This document shows, in pieces, positions 43,301 to 44,900 of a DNA stretch of 64,000 nucleotides; within the stretch, counting starts at the first letter, position 1; each line of letters starts with the position of its first letter. The notes beneath the pieces are model-generated. The model had not been told where the DNA came from and ran no database searches. It saw only the letters and a list, made by a program, of their open reading frames with translations. Source of the stretch: Cordilura impudica (lineage: Eukaryota > Arthropoda > Insecta > Diptera > Scathophagidae); contig OY821517.1 of NCBI GenBank assembly GCA_963682025.1, forward strand, positions 332,363,144 through 332,427,143, written 5' to 3'. The position numbers and the translations under genes were made by a program.

Positions 43301-44900
43301 TTATCGTTTTATTGTTATTATTTATTTTAATTATCCAATATTTCGGTTACAAGTAACGCTTTAATTACATTTTTTTTGTAGCTAGTAATATTTTAATAAT
43401 ATGAGTTGTATATGTACATTTATATGATATAATTGTTAAGCATAGGTTTTCTTTTAATTGTCTGTATATAGTTACCCCGAAGATGGTTCCCAAAAAGAAC
43501 CGAAATATTGGATAAATATAATAAATAATAATACCAATAAAACGATAAACTTACATTTGTTATTGAATAGCTTGGCCTTAAGCCCGAAAAAACAAACAAC
43601 AATATTACACAACACAGGCCGAATAAATATAATTTTTAAAAAGATAAAGAATTTTCTTTAAAACCATTTTTAATCGAAAATTTATATAAAACCGTATAAA
43701 AACCCAAACTTTAAACAAATATTTCAATTAAAAATATTAAAAAAAATTAAAATTTAACGCAAAAACGCAACGCGTCTGTCTGCCTTTAAATAACTAAATA
43801 ATCATAAAAATCCAGAAGATAATGCGATATTAATGAAATTAAAAATTAGTTTTCAAACCTTATGAAATACATAAATGTTACTCTACGAGAGTTAATAACA
43901 TCACTGAAATTTAACATAAGCCTGATACTTCTAATTCATCGACAAAATTTATCTAATTCAACCCACTCTATTGTTTATCTGTATGCCTACGAGAAATATG
44001 TTTAATGAATTTAATTTTCTTCATTATTAATTACTGTTAAGAGTTGAATTTTTTCTTTTTATATTATGTATTGTTTATATAAAATATTGAGGGAAAAACC
44101 AATAGGAACTGGTTCAAAGAAAGTGAAATTATTTTTAAAGAGGCGATGTTTTAGCAAAGAATACAATGATAATTAAATTATTATCATTATTACGTCGGCG
44201 ACCACAACGACAACGTCAACAAGTATTTTTTAAGTTCATTTACACTTTGTCGTATATAAACGTCAGTGTTTAGTTTTATTTGATAACAGAAAACATAAAG
44301 ACACGAAGAAACGGTTTACAGTTTTATATGAATAATACAAATTGGTATAACACGTTTGAGGCAGAATTGTATGACCGGTATTAGCTTTACAATAACATAT
44401 TATATAAGTTCCCAACTTCTGCCTGTCACTGCCAACCTTTTTGCACTCAACAAGTTAGCAGTAGGCGTGCGTAAATTTGTTCAAACATTGACCAAATTTT
44501 CAAGACAATTTTGAATGTTTATAACACCATACAACTTTTATTTCTTGGGGGGGGGGGGGGGGGGGGGGGTACGTTCGAATATGAAAATAATATAAAAGCT
44601 AAACTGATACATGTTGTGTTGAAATGTTGACAACCCACAATTATCCGTTATGTAAATATGTGTGTGAATATGATCATTTTAATGAATTTCAATTGATTGT
44701 TTTTAATTGCTGATATGAATACGTATATGGCTATATATTGTTTTGTTCTTTAGCTTTTACTTACAATCTAAATGTTTCTTCTTGGGTCCAATGCACTCTT
44801 CCGTTGTGGCCTTGCATACTGATTTGGCCAGACCTTGACCGGCAAGACTGTGCCTAGCAGCCAACAGTCTATCATTGATAGTTTGCCCAGCCATGGACAT
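4214..44900 (-). CDS. lap: lap / AP180-CALM clathrin-assembly protein, ANTH domain (8 exons, 3' end outside window)
   Basis: Adaptor that binds PI(4,5)P2 membranes and recruits clathrin in endocytosis and synaptic-vesicle recycling (family knowledge). Coding exons on the minus strand are 44765-44900, 20246-20388, 9931-10006, 9325-9357, 4882-4984, 4678-4799, 4417-4610 and 4214-4350. All junctions are GT-AG and phases join without a break, giving about 314 codons that cover the whole ANTH domain. Exon 1 begins [12 protein letters not shown] and carries the lipid-binding motif [14 protein letters not shown]. Later exons encode [55 protein letters not shown] and [20 protein letters not shown], all typical of the family. 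The last exon ends in phase 2 at a donor, so the clathrin-binding C-terminal half lies further left. Introns of 24.4, 10.2 and 4.3 kb are filled with transposons. No frame lesion is seen, so the gene is very probably functional. Confidence 0.95.
4417..4610 (-). CDS. lap: lap exon 7 (ANTH)
   Basis: 194 bp, acceptor AACGCAG and donor GCTGAG|GTGAGT. Encodes [39 protein letters not shown] and a segment ending in [16 protein letters not shown]. This is the most conserved AP180/CALM stretch and is intact here. Confidence 0.95.
4678..4799 (-). CDS. lap: lap exon 6 (ANTH)
   Basis: 122 bp, acceptor TAACAG and donor AATG|GTAAAT. Encodes [20 protein letters not shown] and [20 protein letters not shown], continuing the ANTH solenoid. 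Enters phase 2, leaves phase 1. Confidence 0.95.
4882..4984 (-). CDS. lap: lap exon 5 (ANTH)
   Basis: 103 bp, acceptor TTTAG and donor AGAGG|GTAAGT. It encodes [20 protein letters not shown] and [13 protein letters not shown], a hallmark ANTH segment. Enters phase 1, leaves phase 2. Confidence 0.95.
5110..5537. repeat. ~35 bp self-complementary tandem repeat (ATCAGAATCTGATGAA)
   Basis: Degenerate units of 33-37 bp with the core TTTCATCAGAATCTGATGAA followed by TTTTTCTATTAAAA. The core holds the inverted repeat ATCAGA/TCTGAT. The family also fills 6190-6800, 7178-7645 and 8346-9150. Confidence 0.82.
5538..5845 (-). repeat. fragment of the GTCACGCA-repeat element (minus)
   Basis: Reverse-orientation copy of the core of the 39,430-40,085 element. 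It has about three ~105 bp units with GATGAGGGGAAGTGAGG, ATGCGTGAC and GATCGATCGGATG, ending in GTTGCCCCATGGCAG and a GACA run. Terminal inverted repeats are missing. Confidence 0.75.
6190..6800. repeat. ~35 bp self-complementary tandem repeat, second block
   Basis: About seventeen units of the ATCAGAATCTGATGAATTTT family, interrupted at 6801 by a Helitron-like insertion and resuming at 7178. The insertion therefore happened inside an existing array. Confidence 0.85.
6801..7177 (+). mobile_element. non-autonomous Helitron-like element, copy 1
   Basis: Starts TCTATAATATTAATGGGC after an A and ends CTGCTAG before a T, as expected for Helitrons (5' TC, 3' CTRR, A|T target). The subterminal CTCGAA-TTCGAG hairpin is mutated here (CTCGAACTTCCAG). 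377 bp, no coding capacity. Shares GTGACCGATGTTTTGTTCTA and TATTTCTTTTTAGC with the other copies in this window. Confidence 0.8.
7178..7645. repeat. ~35 bp self-complementary tandem repeat, third block
   Basis: Continuation of the ATCAGAATCTGATGAA array after the Helitron-like copy. It is then interrupted by the foldback palindrome at 7650 and resumes at 8346. Confidence 0.8.
7650..8345. mobile_element. foldback element: ~300 bp inverted arms with internal repeats
   Basis: The left arm (7650 to about 7945) reappears reverse-complemented at about 8015-8345. Examples are CCAACACAACCATGGCTGTG versus CACAGCCATGGTTGTGTTGG, and the GTTCAGAAAA ends. An inner ~55 bp piece (AACAGAACATGTACAATAAA) occurs once forward (7884) and twice reversed (7950 and 8024). 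Arms match at roughly 95 percent by eye. No transposase is present. The open frame 8047-8247 is an arm artefact. Inserted in the 35 bp repeat array. Confidence 0.87.
8346..9150. repeat. ~35 bp self-complementary tandem repeat, fourth block
   Basis: Further degenerate copies of TTTCATCAGAATCTGATGAA, with the most regular units at 8735-8880. The block ends about 170 bp before the lap microexon. Confidence 0.82.
9325..9357 (-). CDS. lap: lap 33 bp microexon (probable cassette exon)
   Basis: A 33 bp exon bounded by ...AACAAG acceptor and GG|GTGAGT donor. It is phase 1 on both sides and would insert eleven residues, [11 protein letters not shown] followed by the shared Gly, between VQ and GYDMSP. 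Skipping it still keeps frame and gives VQGYDMSP, the form seen in vertebrate CALM (family knowledge). The glycine-rich insert falls in a loop between ANTH helices. A weak polypyrimidine tract before the acceptor is consistent with regulated inclusion, which is inference. Confidence 0.82.
9415..9500. repeat. (AGT)n microsatellite
   Basis: Interrupted AGT/GTA triplet run of about 28 units, giving a spurious poly-serine frame on the plus strand. It begins only 58 bp upstream (in lap sense) of the lap microexon. Confidence 0.9.
9931..10006 (-). CDS. lap: lap exon 3 (ANTH)
   Basis: 76 bp exon with acceptor TTTCATAG and donor CAAG|GTAAAC. It encodes [19 protein letters not shown] then DKGGVQ, leaving one base (G) of the next codon. 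The phase 1 end fits either the 33 bp microexon at 9325-9357 or direct splicing to exon 5. Confidence 0.93.
10007..11160. other. lap intron, no recognised element
   Basis: AT-rich sequence. Two weakly similar segments (about 10205-10300 and 10320-10430), each holding a TCAG-TTTATTT-CGAGATAGCGT core, suggest an old duplication. No gene or mobile family was recognised. Confidence 0.4.
11160..11335 (+). repeat. fragment of the GTCACGCA-repeat element (plus)
   Basis: Begins CTCTGTCTGTCTGTCGTGGG and GCAACCCCATTC, then has AGTCACGCACAGTCACGCAT and TTTCCCCTCA, in the order of the core of the 39,430-40,085 element. Ends are not preserved. Confidence 0.75.
11530..12640 (+). pseudogene. unidentified multi-exon gene remnant inside a lap intron
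   Basis: One reading frame starting near 11524 stays protein-like for about 150 codons ([20 protein letters not shown], then a [11 protein letters not shown] segment and [15 protein letters not shown]). It continues [20 protein letters not shown] and [14 protein letters not shown], ending at a splice-donor-like AAG|GTAATG near 11980. The frame carries three in-frame stops. Donor-acceptor pairs are visible around 11471-11523, 11980-12073 and 12378-12440, with a later exon-like piece [20 protein letters not shown]. Retained introns argue for a segmental copy, not a retrocopy. The family was not recognised. It might instead be a degraded exon set of an unusual transposon. Confidence 0.5.
12700..13010. 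repeat. hairpin-rich segment with ACCGGTCA repeats
   Basis: Two strong hairpins lie here: 13 bp arms GTCAACGATGATA at 12754-12766 with 12775-12787, and 11 bp arms AGTGACGGTCA at 12965-12975 with 12990-13000. ACCGGTCA or its near variants occurs at least four times. It looks like a small non-autonomous element, but its ends are not clear. Confidence 0.6.
13020..13140 (+). repeat. GTCACGCA-repeat element fragment, one unit
   Basis: One ~105 bp unit (GATCTGAAGCTTGGTCCATA, GTCACGCACAGTCACGCATG, ATTTCCCTCATCC) directly before a LINE 3' fragment. Same family as 11160, 13860 and 39540. Confidence 0.7.
13165..13850 (+). mobile_element. LINE 3' fragment (reverse transcriptase C-terminus)
   Basis: Codes for the C-terminal part of a non-LTR reverse transcriptase: [39 protein letters not shown] and [12 protein letters not shown]. 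After a stop at 13640 it continues in another frame as [20 protein letters not shown] and [12 protein letters not shown] ~70 bp 3' UTR ends in a short A run near 13850. 5'-truncated, one frameshift. It is a different lineage from the neighbour at 14.3 kb, since the C-terminal motif [11 protein letters not shown] is absent there. Confidence 0.82.
13855..14165 (+). repeat. GTCACGCA-repeat element fragment, about three units
   Basis: Three tandem units of about 105-110 bp, each with GTCACGCACAGTCACG, CCCCTCATCCGATCGATCTG and a TTGGTCCA block. It lies between two LINE fragments and lacks the terminal inverted repeats of the 39,430 copy. Confidence 0.78.
14285..16172 (+). mobile_element. 5'-truncated LINE with a long intact reverse transcriptase frame
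   Basis: A single open frame to 15840 (about 515 codons) covers the reverse transcriptase: [48 protein letters not shown] (motif A), [20 protein letters not shown] (motif B) and [11 protein letters not shown] (motif C, catalytic YADD). The C-terminus ends RIWNSL-like ([17 protein letters not shown]). No endonuclease, ORF1 or RNase H. A ~310 bp 3' UTR ends in an A-rich tail at 16149-16172. The undamaged frame suggests a fairly recent insertion. Clade assignment (CR1/Jockey superfamily) is from motif style only. Confidence 0.88.
16535..17350 (+). mobile_element. decayed Tc1/mariner-superfamily (IS630-like) transposase
   Basis: Broken plus-strand frames match the catalytic region of IS630-type transposases: [33 protein letters not shown] (first acidic region), a VWH...IGPYFFE-like block at 17120-17170, and [20 protein letters not shown] at 17185-17255. 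The left end starts near CAGGGTGGACAAAAAGTCA. Many stops and frameshifts; inactive. Confidence 0.72.
17525..17665 (+). repeat. short mini-me-like remnant
   Basis: Carries GATCGTGATTTCCAGAGATG, GACAGACGGACATTGCGATA and the tail TTACAAACAGAATGACATAC. The same block recurs at 36510-36650 and 37140-37290. These are small 3' ends of a fly repeat family with a GAC-rich tract. Confidence 0.6.
17735..19713. mobile_element. rearranged Tc1-like element with palindromic interior
   Basis: Ends CTCTACCGTCCAAAAGTATT and, inverted, CACTACCGTTCAAAAGTATT lie next to TA at 17733 and 19714. On the plus strand 18100-18780 has HTH and catalytic-domain pieces ([18 protein letters not shown], then [17 protein letters not shown]). 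Plus-strand 18783-18990 and minus-strand 19500-19080 encode the same HTH region ([16 protein letters not shown] and [15 protein letters not shown] types), so the centre is an inverted repeat. Non-functional. Confidence 0.78.
19716..20245. other. lap intron, no recognised element
   Basis: AT-rich unique-looking sequence with no conserved frame on either strand. Confidence 0.35.
20246..20388 (-). CDS. lap: lap exon 2 (ANTH helices)
   Basis: Acceptor AACAG and donor GAG|GTGAGT flank 143 bp. It enters in phase 1 (completing the Tyr of HLDYLVHCTNE) and leaves in phase 0 after MAYGNE. It encodes [14 protein letters not shown] and [15 protein letters not shown], the strongly conserved ANTH core. 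It is separated from exon 1 by a 24.4 kb transposon-filled intron. Confidence 0.95.
20762..20845 (-). repeat. mini-me-like 3' end fragment (minus)
   Basis: Reverse complement of the end of the 33,558-34,364 element: TATACCACTTTGTGGTTAGG, then ACAATGACTTTGTGCTG and AAAAATATTTGACATAGACC. Only the last ~80 bp remain. Confidence 0.75.
20945..21000 (+). mobile_element. tiny LINE reverse-transcriptase scrap (motif A)
   Basis: The frame reads [19 protein letters not shown], matching motif A of non-LTR reverse transcriptases, but only about 19 codons survive before Helitron-like sequence begins. Confidence 0.55.
20985..21290 (+). mobile_element. Helitron-like element, copy 2 (5' part)
   Basis: AATAGGCAAGGCGATTTCTT, GTGACCGATG and AAAGGTATTTCTTTTTAGCT match the left half of copies 1, 4 and 5. 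The 3' hairpin and CTAG end are absent from this part. It runs into a Tc1-like fragment. Confidence 0.7.
21440..22060 (-). mobile_element. decayed Tc1-like transposase (minus)
   Basis: Minus-strand translation gives [19 protein letters not shown] (HTH, near 22030), [17 protein letters not shown] and YLTGTTY-type catalytic region (21790-21680), then [10 protein letters not shown] (near 21600). This is Tc1/Bari-type order with several frameshifts. It lies between two partial Helitron-like copies. Confidence 0.68.
22362..22620. repeat. imperfect direct repeat of ~85 bp
   Basis: GGATCAAGCTCT, CTTAAATTCGTTGAG and GAGGAAAGTTATGCGTGC occur at 22375-22445 and again at 22550-22612, in the same order and orientation. 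The sequence is otherwise unassigned. Confidence 0.75.
22625..22876 (+). mobile_element. Helitron-like element, copy 3 (3' part)
   Basis: Ends in ACTCGAATTTCGAGGGCTGG and then TCTGCTAG before T. The CTCGAA/TTCGAG hairpin lies 13 bp before the CTAG end, as in Helitron termini. It shares a TTTGTAATGAAATAAACTTA block with copy 2, so the two are separate partial copies. Confidence 0.78.
22880..23300. other. lap intron, no recognised element
   Basis: AT-rich, no conserved frame. The right edge leads into the hammerhead-like motif at 23306. Confidence 0.35.
23306..23336 (-). ncRNA. hammerhead-ribozyme-like motif A
   Basis: On the minus strand CUGAGGA (23333-23327) is followed by a U, a five-pair helix GUUGG/CCAAC closed by GAAUCU, then GAAAC. 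That is the order CUGANGA, helix II, GAAA of the hammerhead core. The extra U before helix II and the lack of an obvious helix III make self-cleavage uncertain. Such motifs are known in Penelope-like retroelements. Confidence 0.45.
23751..24548 (+). mobile_element. mini-me-like repeat element, copy 1
   Basis: Starts with ACAAGTAAGAAAATTATAGT and a palindromic TCGGTCTAGGCCGA, then CGACTATATGATACCCTATA. Near the 3' end lies a (GACG)n tract (24383-24408), then CAGCAGCACAAAGTCATTAT and TAGTGGTATAGGGTATAAAA. The order of core, GACG/GTCY microsatellite and 3' TATA end fits dipteran mini-me elements. No coding capacity. About 90 percent like the copy at 33,558. Confidence 0.82.
24552..26087 (-). mobile_element. 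mini-me-like element, copy 2, split by a mariner
   Basis: Reverse-orientation copy abutting copy 1 tail to tail. The left piece 24552-24825 lacks the GACG tract; the right piece 25937-26087 ends in the palindromic GTCGGTCTGGACCGAC and CTTATTTGT. A mariner sits between them at a TA site. Confidence 0.8.
24826..25934 (+). mobile_element. mariner element, transposase broken
   Basis: Inverted ends CATGGAGTGAAAACTCCATG and CATGGAGTGAAAAGTCCATG (right end, reverse complement) are flanked by TA. The plus-strand transposase is in pieces: [14 protein letters not shown] region (about 24960), [58 protein letters not shown], then a stop at 25264. [20 protein letters not shown] (25351-25410) holds the first catalytic Asp. 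The later catalytic region is present only in shifted frames. About 1.1 kb against the usual 1.3 kb. Confidence 0.9.
26090..26570. other. lap intron, no recognised element
   Basis: AT-rich; the segment AATAAAAACTTGGTTTTTAT near 26348 resembles one near 14165. No gene is recognised. Confidence 0.35.
26568..27413. mobile_element. inverted-repeat element with CAGCCCAATT ends
   Basis: Ends CAGCCCAATTCTAAAC (26568) and, inverted, CAGCCCAATTACGAAT (27413) are flanked by AAT on both sides. Inside on the minus strand lies [20 protein letters not shown] (from 27197), a frame of the kind that starts some PIF/Harbinger nucleases, but it stops after 24 codons. It also contains a hammerhead-like motif at 26878. 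The ends resemble a string near 39,825. Probably non-autonomous. Confidence 0.6.
26878..26906 (-). ncRNA. hammerhead-ribozyme-like motif B
   Basis: Minus strand: CUGAAGA, U, a perfect seven-pair helix GGUAAAC/GUUUACC with AAU loop, then GAAAGG. Same layout as motifs A and C, including the extra U. Activity not predicted with confidence. Confidence 0.45.
27430..27726 (+). mobile_element. Helitron-like element, copy 4
   Basis: Starts TCTATAATATTAATAGGCTA and ends CTGCTAG before T, with the CTCGAATTTCGAG hairpin just upstream. 297 bp, internally deleted compared with copies 1 and 6. Confidence 0.83.
27829..28264 (+). mobile_element. PIF/Harbinger-derived deletion element
   Basis: Inverted ends CATAATTCATGGCAATGTTC at 27829 and reversed near 28264. 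On the plus strand from 27922 the frame reads [20 protein letters not shown] and [12 protein letters not shown], stops, then gives RFWVNPFFR. A WVxPFF-type motif follows the start of Harbinger nucleases (the element at 62.4 kb has HWVRPFLLEG at the same place). The rest of the nuclease is missing. Confidence 0.62.
28265..29133. other. lap intron, no recognised element
   Basis: AT-rich with long A and T runs near 28375 and 28858. The string around 28395-28560 is less AT-rich, but no frame or family is recognised. Confidence 0.35.
29134..29603 (+). mobile_element. Helitron-like element, copy 5 (470 bp)
   Basis: TCTATAATATTAATATCCAA start, CTCGAATTTCGAG hairpin and CTGCTAG end before T. The longest copy here; its centre matches copies 2 and 3 (GAAAAGCCCTGTTTTGAATT). 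No coding capacity. Confidence 0.83.
29721..30623 (-). mobile_element. internally deleted mariner (minus)
   Basis: Inverted ends CGAGAGCGGTCCCAAAACGA and, at the right, CGAGGGCGGTCTCAGAACAA, flanked by TA. Minus-strand frames give [20 protein letters not shown] (from 30330), [17 protein letters not shown] (near 30060) and [16 protein letters not shown] (near 29860). These are mariner transposase pieces, the last being its C-terminus. 903 bp, with the central catalytic part lost or scrambled. Confidence 0.85.
31196..31456. mobile_element. MITE with AGGCCTAGTTAGCCA ends and TAA duplication
   Basis: Terminal inverted repeats AGGCCTAGTTAGCCA are perfect over 15 bp, and TAA flanks both ends (31193-31195 and 31457-31459). 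A 3 bp TWA duplication is typical of PIF/Harbinger MITEs. 261 bp, non-coding. Confidence 0.85.
31460..32150. other. lap intron, no recognised element
   Basis: AT-rich sequence without a conserved frame or repeated family visible in this window. Confidence 0.35.
32155..32528 (+). mobile_element. Helitron-like element, copy 6 (374 bp)
   Basis: TCTATAATATTAAAAGGCTA start, CTCGAATTTCGAG hairpin 12 bp before the CTGCTAG end, A|T insertion. Nearly the same structure as copy 1. Confidence 0.85.
32560..32965 (-). mobile_element. Tc1-like transposase C-terminal fragment (minus)
   Basis: Minus-strand frame [20 protein letters not shown] followed by TKY and a stop is the normal Tc1 C-terminus. Upstream [10 protein letters not shown] and [11 protein letters not shown] correspond to the SPDLNPIEN region, with a stop inside. 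It ends in the string TTTCCAATGTTTTGTC, shared with the fragment at 35.05 kb. Confidence 0.75.
33030..33064. repeat. (CGTCGT)n microsatellite
   Basis: GTCGTCGTCATCGTCGTCGTC triplet run, giving a spurious poly-Asp frame on the minus strand. Unusually GC-rich for the region. Confidence 0.85.
33558..34364 (+). mobile_element. mini-me-like repeat element, copy 3 (complete-looking)
   Basis: Same layout as 23,751-24,548: palindromic GTCGGTCTAGACCGAC at the left, (GACG/GACA)n tract at 34168-34226, then GATTCGATCGGTATAATTAA and ACATAGTGGTATAGGGTATA. The tract here is longer (about 58 bp against 26 bp). Confidence 0.83.
34840..35012 (+). repeat. diverged mini-me-like 3' end
   Basis: ACAAACAAAGTCGTTATACC and TAGTGGATATTATAGGGTAT parallel the 3' end of the other copies at lower identity. 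34,370-34,840 holds nothing recognised. Confidence 0.55.
35040..35285 (-). mobile_element. Tc1-like transposase fragment (minus)
   Basis: Minus-strand frame [20 protein letters not shown], then [20 protein letters not shown] and NAVSVLEW, corresponds to the region around the second catalytic Asp (FQHDNDPNH) of Tc1 transposases. Probably the same family as the fragment at 32.6-32.96 kb. Confidence 0.78.
35305..36250. repeat. (TTTTTAA)n satellite, about 130 units
   Basis: Nearly perfect 7 bp repeat for about 940 bp, with a few variant units (for example three TTTTGAA units near 35,808 and AATTTAT near 36,040). It sits against a Tc1-like fragment. No coding capacity. Confidence 0.97.
36251..37380 (+). 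repeat. lap intron with two short mini-me-like remnants
   Basis: At 36510-36650 and 37140-37290 the block ATTTCxACAGACAGAC, GACATCGCTA and GATGCGTTACAAACxGAATG recurs, matching 17525-17665. The rest is AT-rich. The 128-codon plus frame at 36905-37291 spans such a remnant and is not credible as a gene. Confidence 0.6.
37381..39426. mobile_element. inverted-repeat element (TGCATGAAAC ends) split by a Tc3-like transposon
   Basis: Ends TGCATGAAACACATAGACCA (37381) and, reversed, TGCATGAAACGCATAGACAA (39426), continuing into CAGCGGCTACACGA. The outer arms are 37381-37710 and 39205-39426, about 550 bp in all once the inner element is removed. No transposase of its own is left. Confidence 0.75.
37713..39198 (+). 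mobile_element. Tc3-like DDE transposon with ~150 bp inverted repeats
   Basis: Long terminal inverted repeats start CCGGTTCACTTATTTAAAGG and continue through TTCCATATTCAGCAGCCTG and GATTGCAGAATTTTAAAATG; TA follows the right end. The N-terminal frame 38034-38416 ([20 protein letters not shown]) overlaps the C-terminal frame 38383-38964, so one frameshift separates them. The C-terminal frame keeps three catalytic candidates: [25 protein letters not shown] and [20 protein letters not shown] (DD34E spacing). The usual Glu after the first Asp is His. Confidence 0.88.
39430..40085. mobile_element. 8 bp-duplication element with TAGGGCGGGTCGATTT ends and ~105 bp internal repeats
   Basis: Perfect 8 bp duplication ATGCATGT (39422-39429 and 40086-40093) and long imperfect inverted repeats of about 120 bp starting TAGGGCGGGTCGATTT and reaching GTCCCGACTTTTGACC and a GTCT run. 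The interior holds GTTGTGATTAAAGATTAATT, GTCACGCATAGTCACGG and CCCCTCATCCGATCGATC units. No transposase. An 8 bp duplication suggests a hAT- or P-type mobiliser. Confidence 0.87.
40370..41000 (+). mobile_element. decayed Tc1/mariner-superfamily transposase (maT/DD41D-like)
   Basis: Plus-strand pieces [30 protein letters not shown], a MDGET-like block (40527-40545) and [20 protein letters not shown] (40793-40855) follow the order of a widespread insect IS630-type transposase with a C-terminal NCPQ-RPIE motif. Many stops; inactive. Confidence 0.65.
41030..41110 (+). repeat. ~80 bp dispersed repeat (also at 43065-43145)
   Basis: CTCTTATTCTCTCCTAATGT, GTGGTGAATACCAATTTTGT and AAACAAAAAACA-type tail occur at both sites in the same orientation. 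Not assigned to a known family. Confidence 0.7.
41111..42060. other. lap intron, no recognised element
   Basis: AT-rich sequence. No gene, repeat family or RNA recognised. Confidence 0.35.
42068..42315. mobile_element. MITE with AGTCCAGTTTACAC / AGGCCCATTTACAC ends, TAA duplication
   Basis: 248 bp with imperfect inverted ends of about 28 bp, flanked by TAA (42065-42067 and 42316-42318). The ends resemble those of the Harbinger element at 59,856 (AGCTAAATTTACACGAT), suggesting that a related nuclease mobilised it. Interior contains two ATCGGAC/GTCCGAT-type palindromes. Confidence 0.82.
42319..43064. other. lap intron, no recognised element
   Basis: AT-rich sequence without a conserved frame; a short G-rich string (GGGGGGAGGGGCACTTGG, near 43000) stands out. 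Confidence 0.35.
43255..43600. mobile_element. inverted pair of Penelope-like termini
   Basis: AACCGAAATATTGGATAA, AACGATAAACxTACATTTGT and TATTGAATAGCTTGGCCTTA occur on the minus strand at 43360-43258 and on the plus strand at 43498-43592, about 85 percent identical. The plus copy carries hammerhead-like motif C. The layout of mirrored terminal copies fits a Penelope-like element reduced to its ends, which is inference. No reverse transcriptase found. Confidence 0.55.
43477..43505 (+). ncRNA. hammerhead-ribozyme-like motif C
   Basis: CCGAAGA, U, five-pair helix GGUUC/GAACC, GAAAUAUUGG. One core base differs from the consensus (CC for CU), so this copy is probably inactive, but the layout matches motifs A and B. 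Confidence 0.4.
44547..44569. repeat. 23 bp homopolymer G run
   Basis: Uninterrupted G23 in strongly AT-rich DNA, about 200 bp downstream (lap sense) of lap exon 1. Confidence 0.95.
44765..44900 (-). CDS. lap: lap first coding exon
   Basis: Encodes the ANTH start, [16 protein letters not shown], and ends HLD plus one base before GTAAGT. Two ATG codons (44900 and 44894) are in frame; the second gives the usual MAGQ start. The frame is open for 13 codons upstream, but an AACAAACAG acceptor-like string just before the ATG suggests a 5'-UTR intron boundary there. The PI(4,5)P2-binding lysine cluster GPKKKH sits at the end of this exon. Confidence 0.93.
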
